Position numbers and translations under genes: made by a program. A model generated the notes under the pieces. That model did not search any database. It worked only from the letters and a program-made list of their open reading frames with translations, and was not told the origin of the DNA. DNA of 64,000 bases. Origin: Poa pratensis. Lineage: Eukaryota; Streptophyta; Magnoliopsida; Poales; Poaceae. Location of the stretch: contig CAMZMU010000012.1 in the NCBI GenBank assembly GCA_947311845.1, positions 1,645,337 through 1,709,336 of the forward strand, written 5' to 3'. Shown here piece by piece: positions 24,658 to 36,210 of the stretch. The first letter of the stretch is position 1, and every line of letters begins with the position of its first letter.

Positions 24658-27600
24658 ATGGCCGCGGCTAAGGAGAAGGCGCAGGGATTCTGCGGCGGCG
24701 CCCCCGCCGTTCCCGCGGCGGCGAATGGCGGCGCCGTGATGGAGGAGATCGGGAATTCCCCGTCCACCACCGCCAAGGCCTCGGCCAAAGGTATATGTGC
24801 GATATGATCGGTAGTCGTTAACTCGTCCTCGCCTCCCTCCCTCTGCTGTGTTGCTCTGCTATGTGAGCGGATTCATATGGGTCACGCTACTCGCGTGCTC
24901 GTTGCTGGATTTGGTGATACGAGATATGCGATGACGTGAACTGTTAGATATGCGATGACGTGAACTGTTAGATATGCGATGATTATATCCATCGGAATTT
25001 GATGGGGGTTCCAGGAAACGCTTTGGTTTCAATTCCTTAATAGATCTTAAAAGGTAGCGTTCTGTTGATCTCGATCACTCTCGTGATACCAGATTGTTGT
25101 ATGAAAGTACGTTGCATACGGCTGGTGTACTAATTTTCGAATGTCGGCATGAATCGTAGAACTTAAAACATGGATCTGAAAGTGGCAGCATATTTAGTTT
25201 GTATTTGCGTTGGATCTGTGGTTGTATTGTTGAAGCATTGCAAGCACTGTCTGGTGGTTGTGCTTGCACTGAACATTTACGTAATCACTACTTGTTTGCT
25301 TCCTGCAACACACTGTAACACAACGTCAGAACAATAGCCCATGGAGAATGTTGCGGCAACACACTGCAAGTTGGTGATGATGCTAGGCTGTCAACATAAA
25401 ATTTCTCTAAATTAAGCCTGCGGCAGAGCAGCAAGAGTGTCCGGAATAGGAACATTTTGCTAATATCTTGCCCAGCGAAAAGTCTACTTGGATGATCCTT
25501 GCAGGAATTACTAATTTTCTTTGTTGACATCAATGTGATGTGGCCAGGAAGTAAGGGACTATCTGGATTGGGATATTGGTGTATTTTATGAAGGCACAGT
25601 AACGTTCTTAGCTATTGGAGATATGGACCATTTGTTGTTTGTTGTGGATCTTTGTAACTTCTTCTTCTATATATATAAAAAAAGGCGTGCTCTTTCATGT
25701 TCCTGAAAAAAAAAAGATATGGGACCACTAGAATGTTTTGCATGGAAGGTGGCACCAAATGACTCAAACAAATGCTGTGCATATTATATCAGTGTGATCA
25801 GTGTGGGGCCTGCAGTGATGGTTTTGGACTAATTCACTAGTGTATAGCTAGTCATGGGTGCTTAATTAGATGAGGCCCATGTGGATTAGTCTTTTCATAA
25901 TTACCTACGTTCTGACACATATTTTGATGTGTGCTCAAGAAAAATAACTGCCCAACTACTCCAAGTTGCAGGTTTTTGGTGTGTCTAACCAAATTTCTAA
26001 TTTTCTTGAAGAGATTTCGTTTAACAATCACAAAATAAATTGTATATATTCATCTTATCTGTTTTAGCATGAATTGTATCAACAGATAACTGAAACAGAA
26101 ATCAGGAGTCCCATTCGACTGAGAAGCTTGACTTTGTTATACGTGATTATAATTTTCAAAGCTAGATGTGGCGTTTCACTGGTTGTAACTATGTTTCGAT
26201 TATCCTTGAAAATGAACAAGGTCTAAATTTATTGGAGGGGTAACTGATAATGTGCAGCTAATTATGTTTATGTGGTGAATAGAAAAATGGCTGTTAACTT
26301 GTAGCTGGCATAGTTTTATTCTTTTACATTGTTCCTTGTTACCGTGCATCTTCTTTTCCTTTGCACCGAGAAATTTGAAATTGGATGATGAGAATTGAAA
26401 GGGAATTAGGGAAAGATGTGGATTAGCGTTGGATACTATAGTATTTAAAGATTCACAATGATACCATGACATGTATGATGTGCCCATTCGGTTTACCATT
26501 TGGTGCAACTAAAAAGTCTACAGGTAACCCCAAGAAGCATGTAAACTGGTTCAGTGTTTTCAATCTGCCAATTTACCAAATAGAAACGCTTGATAAAGAA
26601 AACCTACAATTTCTACAGGCTTATTTCATTGTTTAGTGTGCTTGTTGTCTGGCTCACACGTGCATACTTCAGAAATATTTGTGCCATTAGCGTTTATTGT
26701 TACATTGATCACATCCTTCCCTTCCTAAATCAACTTCAGTAAAGTCCAACTAGCAATTCCTATGTCATTCTTGCACCTGTCATAAGCCATAACTTGCATG
26801 TCTGGAAAGTTTCATGTCTGAAGTTCTGTCTCATCTGAAAAATAGTAATGTCTTTCTTAAATTGCAGGAATCCCTATCATGACGAGGGCCCAGAGAAGCC
26901 ACCCTTTAGACCCATTATCTGCTGCTGAAATTGCTGTGGCTGTAGCAACTGTTAGAGCTGCTGGAAGAACTCCTGAAGTTTGTCAACCTATCCCCTTTTC
27001 ACCTAAATTGTCGACACATGCTTCAAATATATAATTAACACGCCGCTTCCAAAATTATAGGTACGAGATAGCATGCGCTTTGTTGAAGTTGTGCTCCTGG
27101 AGCAGAAAAGAATGTTGTGGCATTAGCTGATGCATACTTCTTTCCGCCATTCCAACCATCTCTGCTTCCCAGAACCAAAGGTGGTCCTGTTATCCCAAGC
27201 AGGCTTCCACCAAGGAGGGCCAGACTTGTCGTCTACAACAAACAAACAAATGAGACTAGCATTTGGGTTGTAGAACTCTCTGAGGTGCATGCTGCTACTA
27301 GAGGTGGACACCACAGAGGCAAGGTTATATCATCAGAAGTTGTTCCAGATGTTCAGCCTGCAATGGTATGCTTTAGTGTTCATAGATTGTTGGACAACTC
27401 TTTTCATGCTTTGACCATTTTATGCAGTTCATTTAGCACTTAATTTCAATTTAGGACAGAGTTTATTGTGTAACGACCATGTGGTATAATTCTGATATGT
27501 GCTTGCTTATCTCTTCTAAATTCTTGCTGTGAATTGTGGTATTAGCATTTTCTTGCACTAACTTTAGTATAACAGCCTGAATATTTGACTCTTGAAATCA

Positions 27601-30600
27601 AGTCATAGGTTTATTAAGCAAGTGGTGCAACATAGAACTTTTGCCCTATCTCCTTATATTGGATCAAGTGGTAGAACTAGTTTCATACGGCTTAAGTGGT
27701 TTACAGGATGCGATGGAATATGCTGAATGTGAAGCTACTGTAAAAGATTTCCCCCCTTTTGTTGAAGCCATGAAGAAAAGAGGCATTGATGACATGGACC
27801 TTGTCATGGTAGATGCATGGTATATATGCTACGTATATATTTTTTGTAGTTAAGGATTTATCGAAAAATATCTTTGTAAGCTTTTTTTGATACAATCGAA
27901 CTTTGAGCGTTGAACTTTTCTGCTGAAAATTTTAGGTGTGCAGGCTATTACAGTGATGCTGATGCTCCCAATCGAAGACTTGGCAAGCCTCTGATCTTTT
28001 GTAGAACTGAAAGTGACAGCCCTATGGAGAATGGCTATGCTCGTCCTGTTGAAGGGATCCATGTTATTGTTGATATGCAGAATAATGTTGTGATAGAGTT
28101 TGAGGACACGAAGTTTGTTCCTCTTCCCCCACCAGATCATTTGAGAAACTACACTCCTGGGAGACACGAGGTGGTGTTGATAGAAGCGATGTGAAGCCTC
28201 TTATTATTAGTCAACCTGAAGGCCCAAGTTTCCGTATACTGGCTCTTTTGTGGAGTGGCAGAAGGTAATGTGATTGTCTAATATCTAACTGTTGAGCTAA
28301 CATTAACAAAACCTAGTCTAGAAATATCACTTGTATATTTTGTGTTGACCAGTGGAACTTCCGTATTGGCTTCACCCCCAAGGAAGGTTTAGTTATCCAT
28401 TCTGTTGCATATGTTGATGGAAACCGTGGACGTCGTCCTATCGCTCACAGGCTGAGTTTTGTTGAAATGGTTGTTCCTTATGGAGATCCAAACGAACCAC
28501 ATTACCGGAAGAATGCATTTGATGCTGGAGAAGATGGGCTTGGAAAGAATGCACACTCTCTTAAGAAGGTCTGTTAGCTGCTTTCTATGAACCTGTTTTT
28601 GTTTTGATTCTGCGGACATATATTGTACAATCAAACTACCCTTCGATTTAACCATGCACACTTTTTAGTTTATGATTTCTGAGAATTTATCATTTTGTTT
28701 ATCTGAGCATAACTGTGTTATGAACGGAAATTTATATGTTCGGTTGATTGAACCGTGGACTATCTTATCAAAATGTTGGTGAATTTTCAGTTGATTTTGT
28801 GCCATTGCCAAGAAGTTTTTGCACAGTTGAACCCAAAGGGGCTGTTCAAACTCCTGTTTTTTGTATTATTTTGTGAGGTATAACTATGTTACAAATTGTT
28901 TTGTGCAGGGATGTGATTGCTTGGGTTACATAAAATACTTTGATGCACATTTTACAAATTTTACTGGTGGTGTGGAGACAATTGAGAACTGTGTATGTTT
29001 ACATGAGGAGGACCATGGAATCCTCTGGAAACATCAAGACTGGAGAACAGGATTAGCTGAAGTTAGACGATCAAGGAGGCTTACTGTGTCATTTATATGC
29101 ACCATTGCTAACTACGAATATGGGTTTTATTGGCACTTTTATCAAGTGAGCATCTGATTACCTTTTTCTTATAGTGGTGTAACGACAATTCAACTTAACC
29201 CCTGTTCCGAAACTGAGAAAATGTGTCGACTTGTATTATAGTTTCTCTCATGTGATTCATACGTTTTTTTCATTTTAGGATGGTAAGATAGAATCTGAAG
29301 TAAAGCTCACTGGAATTCTTAGCTTGGGAGCTCTAATGCCTGGGGAACAAAGGAAATATGGCACAACAATTGCTCCTAGTTTGTATGCACCAGTTCATCA
29401 ACATTTCTTTGTTGCCCGTATGGACATGGCAGTGGACTGCAAACCTAATGAGGCTTATAATCAGGTAGGTTTCTTGCCTTCCTTGTCGTGTAGGCCTTTT
29501 ATGTGGTAGTAAAGGGAATCTTGCTTCAAGATCTTGCAATCTTACCTATCCACTTCCATCTTGCTTCTTCCAGCATATGTGCCATGCCTTTTGACTCGTT
29601 CGCTTTTACATCAATTTATTCAGTCTTAAGTTCTTGACTGCCATTATTTATAAATGAGGATCCAAGCTTTTATTGATGTCTAATCTGCATGAAGAACATG
29701 CATTTCTTTGAATTGTCATCTGGCTTATGATTTTGATACTACTGTTTCTTTTTCCATCACAGGTGGTTGAGGTAAATGTTAAAGTTGAAAGTGCAGGCCC
29801 AAATAACATGCATAATAACGCCTTCTACGCCGAGGAAGAGCTTCTGAAATCTGAGTTGCAGGCGATGCGTGATTGTGACCCTTCATCTGCACGACATTGG
29901 ATTGTAAGTGCATTCCAAAGATCTCTTTCTTTTTCCTAACTACATTGTGATGCTTTTGATCGTTAACAAGCATGTGTTGATGTAAAAGAGTAGGTCACAT
30001 TCAGCCTCTGAACCACACATCAATTAAGTAATTTGGATTATAAGTTTCTGTTACACTGTTGCTTGCATAGTGTATTTTGAGAAGCTGTTCTTTGCATGTT
30101 GATCAGGTAAGGAACACAAGGACCGTAAATCGTACTGGGCAACCAACAGGTTACAAGCTCATACCTGGTTCAAACTGTCTGCCATTCTGCCTGCCAGAGG
30201 CAAAGTTCCTGAGAAGAGCTGGATTTTTGAAGCATAACCTTTGGGTTACTTCATACAAAAGTGATGAGATATTTCCTGGAGGAGACTTTCCTAATCAGAA
30301 CCCACGCATCCATGAGGGTTTAGCTACATGGGTCCAGAAGGATAGATCCTTGGAGGAAACCAACATAGTTCTCTGGTACGTTTGTCGCCGCCTGCCAGCT
30401 GGTATTGATTCGCAGGTTCATTTGGTTTGCAACGCTTATCTGCTGCCTCTCCTAAATAAAATGTTTACATTCTGCAACTGCAGGTATGTCTTCGGAATCA
30501 CCCATATCCCAAGGCTCGAAGACTGGCCTGTCATGCCAGTGGAACACAGTGGCTTCATGCTCATGGTAGCGCATCAGCCTTGAGATCTTTCTGCACTAGT

Positions 30601-30823
30601 ATTCTCTTGTGGCTTTCGAGATAGATAGTTCTCTCTACTAGATCAACTCAGACTACTTCAGAGCAGGGATCTCACAAACGAAACCCTTGATGTTTTGCTT
30701 GTCCAGCCTCATGGATTCTTCAACTGTTCGCCTGCTGTCGACGTTCCTCCAGCATCCGACGTGGACGCCAAGGAAGCTGAGTCGCCCAAGGACATCCGAA
30801 CCGAGCTCATCTCAAAGCTGTGA
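24658..30823 (+). CDS. Peroxisomal copper amine oxidase, frame broken by three 1-base deletions
   Basis: Twelve exons: 24658-24790, 26868-26977, 27061-27365, 27707-27819, 27936-28264, 28353-28568, 28909-29145, 29279-29464, 29763-29903, 30107-30375, 30484-30565, 30707-30823. All have GT/AG borders and consistent phases if one base is restored in exon 3 (near 27108) and two in exon 5 (near 28160 and 28238); the product would be about 746 residues. It oxidises primary amines such as putrescine to aldehyde, ammonia and H2O2. Visible residues are the catalytic Asp in YFDAHFTNF (about 415), the topaquinone precursor Tyr in ANYEYGF (about 472), the copper ligands HQH (about 522/524), and a C-terminal SKL, the type 1 peroxisome signal. 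It is closest to the Arabidopsis CuAO3 (At2g42490) type. As written it cannot be translated whole. It is either a young pseudogene or affected by assembly error, and the rest is too well conserved for an old relic. Confidence 0.93.
25627..25714 (+). mobile_element. Tiny 5'-truncated LINE tail in amine oxidase intron 1
   Basis: Flanked by AGATATGG at 25619-25626 and 25715-25722 and ending in an A-run. The body (GGCGTGCTCTTTCATGTTCC) resembles grass LINE 3' ends. Intron 1 is otherwise 2.08 kb of ordinary AT-rich sequence. Confidence 0.65.
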
Positions 30824-32165
30824 CCTCAGAACCGGAGAATCGTGTGGTTACTCCATTGCATTGCCCTGCCGTGATGCTCTGACGAAAACTAGAACTGCCT
30901 CTTCTTAGCTTTCCTTACGCCCTTCCGATACGCTGCAGCTGCTTCCTGTCACAAGGTGTGTTAGTGGCTGAATTCATGGTGTCTGATTACTTCGCTCCTC
31001 TGAAATCTATGTCTCTGCTGGGAGATCATAACATCGCATAGAATCTGGGTTCCAATTTTGTGTCCGAGAATGGAGCTGAATTGGGTTACAAATTGTTCAG
31101 TTAAATCACTTGCCACTTGCCAGATGGGCCAGCCTTTGGTTGGACAAGTCTCAACTGTCCAGTCGATAATCCATCTGGCTAAACGTATGTATAGGTGTAT
31201 TTGTTTCCTTTTGCTTTATTCGCATTGCTTGCTGTATCCCCCCACACGGGCACGAGCTAGCCGTTGCTTTATGCCAATCGCGGTAGGGTAGTTCAGGAAT
31301 CGTGCCCGGGTGCGGTGCACCAACTTTACGATTTTGGGCACACTGCACCTAGCACAGGGTCGTGCATCTTTACGTTGCATCCATCTGTCAAGATTTGTCC
31401 TTTGTATGCCCATTTACACGTCATATATATGCTTAGTGATGTAGAGAACCTTTCAAATCGTAGACTTTAGTCCTGAGAAATACAGTACTCATCGAGTGCA
31501 TGTACCAACACAATGAAACCCCCCTTGGCTAAGTTCTCTCTGTGGCTTGGACAGTTGAACTGTCCTGTCAGGACAGCCTATTGATTTAGAGATACAGATA
31601 TTAGATCTGCCAATACATTGCTACGGTTGAAATTAATGGAAATGGGGATGGCCCGGTGGGAAAGAACACGCCACTCGTTGGTTTGTCTCTAGGAGGAGCT
31701 AATTTCAGTACGGGCTTCAAATCAAACCGTCGTAAGTAAGGTGAAGCCAAACAAAACCAGATCATCTAGAAAAGCAACCAAGAAACGACAACACTGTACG
31801 TTGAGGGGAGGGGCCTGCTGGCCAATGGGCGATAAATACGGGCAGCACGGCCGCGCCACGTAGAGGGGAGCAAAGGGAGCAAGGACGTGCGCTAGCTCCT
31901 GCATCGCATCGACTGATCGACGGCCCGGTACTACCACAGTGCGCCCACCCAATTCCGTAGCCCCAGCTTGCGGTGCGGCCGTCCCCAGGACCTAACACCA
32001 CGCCCACAGCACATGTCGGCACAGTGGATCTGTGTACTACGCAATGCGACAAAAGAGTCCTCCCGTGTACACGTGGACGGAGGGTCTGGTTAGGCGTTTC
32101 TTTTCTCAAACTTCATGGTCCAGCTTCTCTGATTTGCAAAATTCGGAATGACAGTATAGGTGGCC
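30824..32165. other. Amine oxidase 3' flank and intergenic DNA
   Basis: The first 250-400 bp are likely 3' UTR. Beyond that no gene or clear repeat was recognised. Confidence 0.35.
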
Positions 32166-32226
32166 CTCCCTCCGCTCCAAATTAGATGACGACAAATAAA
32201 AGTCATCTAATTTGGAGCGGAGGGAG
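32166..32226. mobile_element. Near-perfect 61-bp hairpin of Stowaway type
   Basis: The arms CTCCCTCCGCTCCAAATTAG and their exact inverse surround an 11-base loop. TA follows the right end but the left flank is CC instead of TA. It is a minimal Stowaway derivative. Confidence 0.8.
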
Positions 32227-33885
32227 TAGGAAAGAGATAGGATTGTAACACAATTATATTGTTGTATAAATATTCAATTCAGAAAGTGTTTTTAGTTCCA
32301 GAGCTACAGTGATTCTGGTAGTTTAAAAAATCAAAACATATTTACGAGTTAATTTTTGTTGGAAAACAATCCCGGATGTACTCACTGTGTATCCCACAAG
32401 CGCACAAAAAATCAACTTCAACTGACTTGTATTTTTGGCTACACAAAAATGACAAATCTAATAAGTTCGAAGGTTTTAAAATATGCATATTCGGATCCAT
32501 ACTTTTGGTATTTTTTTTGTAGCCCAGAATACAAAGTATTTGAATGTGAGTTTTGGCACGTTTGTTGAATACACTATTGGCTACATGCATGATTTTTCAA
32601 AAAAAAAAACACGTAAATATTGTTTTTGATTTCTTTTGAAATATCAGGATCACTAAAACTCGAGAGCATGAAATCTCCTCGACTTGATTGCAATAATAAA
32701 TCAGATTACATTAAATAATTATAAACATTCTTAAACTTTGCAAATCAAGCATCATCACTACGTTTTGTTTTAAAAACTACTCCGTCTGTTTCTAAGTATA
32801 AGACGCACGTTTTGGGAGTAACGTCTTATATTTAGGAACAAAGGTTGTATTTTACAAGCATTTTTCTTAATATTCGATCCTTTGAACTGCGGATGATTTT
32901 AAGTTGCCTCTCTAGCAATAGCGAATTAGATGATATGCATATGATATATTATTTGCGGAAAGAAGGAAGATATGCATATGATTAAATGTTCTTATGGAAT
33001 CAAACATTGAGTACGATGGATACTATTTTGGACTTGAGATTATCAATGATTCAATGACCAAACTTGACAAAAGTCAAATTTGTAAAATAATTGATCGGTA
33101 TAATTGGCGTTTTACCTTCAACCTCAATTCTTGTGCTCAACTGCAAAACAACAGAAATATACATAGTAATTGGATTCATAGTAGTTAATAAGTATTGTTC
33201 GTGAGATTAAGATGGATCATGCATGATATGTCAATGTCATGGTGGAGCCTGTAATACTTATATGAGAGCTTTAATAAACAAGAGTCTCACCAGTCACCAA
33301 CTAGTGTTTCCTTGGTACTATCTAGTGCCATTGCACAAATGTATTTGCTATTACTCTGTCCTTTGGGAAATATTCATTTTGTATTTAAAGTTGAATGGCA
33401 TAAAATCTAATTTTGCCGGTTAAGACGTTAAAAGAAATCTGATGCTACCAGATCTTTCTTGCAACTTTAAATCTAAAAATATGCAAGTGTGTACTTTCCT
33501 ATACATGAAGTTGCGGATAACCTTTAAAATGTGACACCACTCCGTTCGACTTACATAAGAAACTAATATTAAATTAAGATGATACTATTTCTCATGGACA
33601 TTGTATTAACTATTTCTGGGGCAGCTAGTGCTTCTAAGTCGACTGATAAACACACCTTATCTCCCCACCCCTCTCAAGCGTTTAATATGGGATGCCATAT
33701 AGTATAATATACATGTTGTTGATGCACTTTCATAGCTTTTTGAGAGAAGTGTGTACTTTGATAACTTGGTTTGGAGCTTTGGTGACAAGCTGAGAATCCA
33801 CTATATATATCTCAAATAAAAGACCTCATCCCCCAAAATAACCTCCTTAACCGGCTACATCAGTGTAACCCACGGACTCCTCTCT
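32227..33885. other. Intergenic, AT-rich, with a decayed Stowaway
   Basis: About 32780-32855 has inverted segments (CTGTTTCTAAGTATAAGACG and CGTCTTATATTTAGGAACA) of a decayed Stowaway-like unit. No gene was seen. The last few hundred bases should be the FLZ gene promoter. Confidence 0.4.
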
Positions 33886-33892
33886 CTATAAG
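33886..33892 (+). promoter_or_regulatory. Putative TATA box of the FLZ gene
   Basis: CTATAAG lies 129 bp upstream of the FLZ start codon and is followed by a purine-rich leader. Another TATATATA lies at about 33802 and is an alternative. Confidence 0.5.
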
Positions 33893-34020
33893 CACAAACT
33901 CCTTACACTCGGAGAAAAGATCTCACACACTAGCTCGAAAATAGAGAGGGAGGAGCTAGGAGAGCAGACGGCCGGGGAGTTCATAGCTAGCAAGAAGAAA
34001 GAAACACATATATCCCCTTG

Positions 34021-34485
34021 ATGGCCGGCCTGAGTGTTCTCCTAGAGACCCAGGAGAGCAACTCCATCAAGCACCAGATCATCAGCAAGGCCACCCTCCA
34101 TAGCCCCAAGATCCGCTCCTCCTCCTCCCGTGGTCACCGGCGGCGACGCCCACCGCTGGCCGTACCGGATCCTTCCTGCAGCGCTGCTTGCTGTGCCACA
34201 AGGATCTCGCCGAGAACAATGACATCTACATGTACAGGTTAGGTTTCTCTCTTGCAGCTGCTCGCAAGGGCAAGGGCTAGCTACTTTATGCATGTCTGAC
34301 GTACGGGTTTGATGGATCCATGGTGCAGAGGTGACAAGGCGTTCTGCAGCGTGGAGTGCCGATGCCGGCAGATCTTCATCGACGAGGACGCCGGCAGCAG
34401 CTTCTGCGGCGCCAATGGAGCCTCGGCCGCCGCCGCGCGCTCCGGCCGCCGTGCCACCGGCGGCGGCGTCAGCTTCGCGTACTGA
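34021..34485 (+). CDS. FCS-like zinc finger (FLZ, DUF581) protein, one frameshift
   Basis: Two exons, 34021-34237 and 34329-34485, with GT/AG borders. The N-terminus MAGLSVLLETQ and ISKATLHSPK are typical of monocot FLZ proteins. The zinc finger follows as GSFLQRCLLCHKDL...DIYMYRGDKAFCSVECRCRQI, that is C-x2-C and FCSxxC, and the product ends in a Ser/Gly-rich tail (VSFAY). FLZ proteins are plant-specific adaptors that bind SnRK1 kinases. The N-terminus is in one frame and the finger in another; a single missing base in the TCC-rich serine stretch (34112-34130) explains it and would restore 124 residues. As written the protein would lose the finger. Confidence 0.85.
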
Positions 34486-35031
34486 TGTGTCAACACCACC
34501 AACAAACAACCGGATACATCTAAAAAAAAAACCGGATGTACATCTACTGTACTAGTACGTATACGTGTGCAAAAGCAACGAGAAAAGAAAAGAGAGCAGC
34601 GCTGGGGTACGTGACAGCTCATCGGCGCGGGGCCACGCACTACGTGTCTCCTGGTCGTACCTAACGGATAAGATGGCGGGAGTACAGCTGGCCCCACCTG
34701 AAGCGGATCAGGATCGATCCAGTAAAATGACGACTCTTTTTTTTTAATATATTCTTTATTATTATTGTCACGTCGACGCTCTCCTCTACTCTGCCCGGTG
34801 GAGATTAGCTTCTGCACGCAAAGTTGATCATGGCGAGAAGCGGAGGCATCTCTCCCTAGTGGCGCGGTTTGCAGCGAGAGTATACGGATTGAGTGATTAG
34901 GATAGTGAGGTTTGACATGAGACTAGCGTCTGACACGGGTGGGGTTGTTTCTATTTAACTAGTGGGCTTGTGTTTTTGTTTTTGGTTCGATTGTTCGTAT
35001 TCTTTTTCTTGGTATAAAACAAGCACTGGTA
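34486..35031. other. FLZ 3' flank
   Basis: Probable 3' UTR followed by spacer with a T-run near 34737. Nothing else was recognised. Confidence 0.35.
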
Positions 35032-35280
35032 CTCACTTCGTTCTACTCCCTCCGTTTGGATTTAATTGACACACATTTGGTTATACATGAATGTATCTAG
35101 ACACAAAACAAGTATAGATATATCCATAATTGGACAAGACCAAGTCAATTAATTTGGAACGGAGAGAGTAAATTAGATGACTTTTATTTGTCTACATGTG
35201 GATGTATCTAGATGTGTAACAAGTCTAGATAGATCCGTATCTAGACAAATGAAAGTCATCTATTTTGAAAGCGGAGGGAG
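35032..35280. mobile_element. Stowaway MITE carrying a second Stowaway
   Basis: The outer copy starts CTCACTTCGTTCTA, resumes AATTAGATGACTTTTATTTG at 35171 and ends GCGGAGGGAG. TA flanks are at 35030-35031 and 35281-35282. The inner copy occupies 35046-35168. Confidence 0.85.
35046..35168. mobile_element. Inner Stowaway MITE
   Basis: Ends CTCCCTCCGTTTGGATT and its inverse (AATTTGGAACGGAGAGAG), with TA at 35044-35045 and 35169-35170. It was inserted into the left arm of the outer Stowaway. Confidence 0.85.
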
Positions 35281-35282
35281 TA

Positions 35283-35664
35283 TTAATTGATGTAGATTGT
35301 TTAGCCGATGAGATGTGTGTTGGCTGTACCACTCCCTTTGCTTGTGAGCTTGTCTGCAATTGCGTACCCATACTTCTACCGAACAGGAATGAAGACTGTT
35401 TTAGCTTGGGCACTATCTGTTCGAATGCTGCGGTGTCTTCATCACCGTCTTTATGCATGCATTTCTTACCAAGCCCCGTCTCCACTAAATGTGCAAGCAG
35501 CGTGTCCATAAATTTTCAAAGCATAAATCCTTTACAATTGCCTATCAAGGATGCAGCTGGTAATTCTACCCCTCTCGTAAACAACTCACTTAAAATACAG
35601 CTCCTTGCATATTTTGGCACGAATACTCGGCGCCTAGTGGTTATAGCTATAATATTGAAAAACT
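35283..35664. other. Spacer downstream of the U2 gene
   Basis: Minus-strand downstream flank of the U2 snRNA gene. No gene or repeat was recognised. Confidence 0.35.
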
Positions 35665-35679
35665 TTGAACTTTGCTTTG
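35665..35679 (-). terminator. snRNA 3' box of the U2 gene
   Basis: The minus strand reads CAAAGCAAAGTTCAA, matching the plant snRNA 3'-end signal CA-N3-10-AGTNNAA. It lies just after the expected RNA 3' end. Confidence 0.75.
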
Positions 35680-35681
35680 GA

Positions 35682-35917
35682 TGGGGCGCGCCAGGCCCTA
35701 GCAACAGTGCAACGCTAGGTCGATACACGAGGGCCCAAGCAGCAAGCTACTTTGGCAGGTCCTCCCCAAGAAAAATAAATTTAATATCAGTGAGGACGAG
35801 GCCTAACATATCAGATATTAAACTGATATCAGTGAGGACGAGGCCTAACATATCAGATATTAAACTGATAAGAACAGATACTACACTTGATCTTAGCCAA
35901 AAGGCCGAGAAAGATAT
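35682..35917 (-). ncRNA. U2: U2 spliceosomal snRNA gene with duplicated stem-loop II
   Basis: The minus strand starts ATATCTTTCTCGGCCTTTTG (U2 normally ATACC, so one C-to-T at position 4). It continues with the intact branch-point recognition region GTGTAGTATCTGTTC. It then carries the stem-loop II region twice as perfect 42-bp tandem copies, a U-rich Sm-site region (TTTATTTTTCTTGGGG), and the 3' hairpin CCTAGC...GCTAGG. Plant U2 is about 196 nt; this copy would be about 236-238. It has its own upstream element, TATA box and 3' box with Pol II-type spacing. U2 pairs with the intron branch point in the nucleus. It may be an expressed variant or a mutant member of the multi-copy family. Confidence 0.9.
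35785..35868 (-). repeat. Perfect 42-bp tandem duplication inside U2 snRNA
   Basis: Units 35785-35826 and 35827-35868 are identical and cover the RNA segment running from CAGTTTAATATCTG to CCTCACTGATAT, which forms stem-loop II in normal U2. Confidence 0.95.
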
Positions 35918-35944
35918 AATTTGCTATGTCGCGCTGCCCCTCAT

Positions 35945-35950
35945 CTTATA
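35945..35950 (-). promoter_or_regulatory. TATA box of the U2 snRNA gene
   Basis: The minus strand reads TATAAG, with its first base 33 bp upstream of the U2 5' end, the usual plant snRNA position. Confidence 0.8.
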
Positions 35951-35982
35951 CCCTCCTCCACCTCCTCTGCTTCCCTGCCTGG

Positions 35983-35994
35983 CGAGGTGGGACT
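35983..35994 (-). promoter_or_regulatory. Upstream sequence element (USE) of the U2 snRNA gene
   Basis: The minus strand reads AGTCCCACCTCG, one mismatch from the plant USE RTCCCACATCG. The 32-bp gap to the TATA box is the RNA polymerase II class spacing; Pol III snRNA genes have about ten bases less. Confidence 0.85.
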
Positions 35995-36210
35995 AATGTT
36001 TCCCGGGCTCCTTTTTTCCTGCCGTAAACGGGCTCTGATGCTTTAGCGGGCTCAATGCTGCGGCCAGCCCATTAAGTAAAAAGAGATTTCCCATGTTGAC
36101 TTGTCTGGTCCAGACGCCGCAAGCGATTCGACAGATTGATTCCCCTCCGTCGCCTATCCGCTCGACGGATCACGCCGGCCGGCCGGCCGCACGCTCGCCG
36201 CCGCGAGACC

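Noticed and set aside
24134..24807. Two overlapping plus-strand frames upstream of the amine oxidase
   Set aside because: They cover the promoter and 5' UTR of the amine oxidase and have low-complexity Arg/Pro-rich content.
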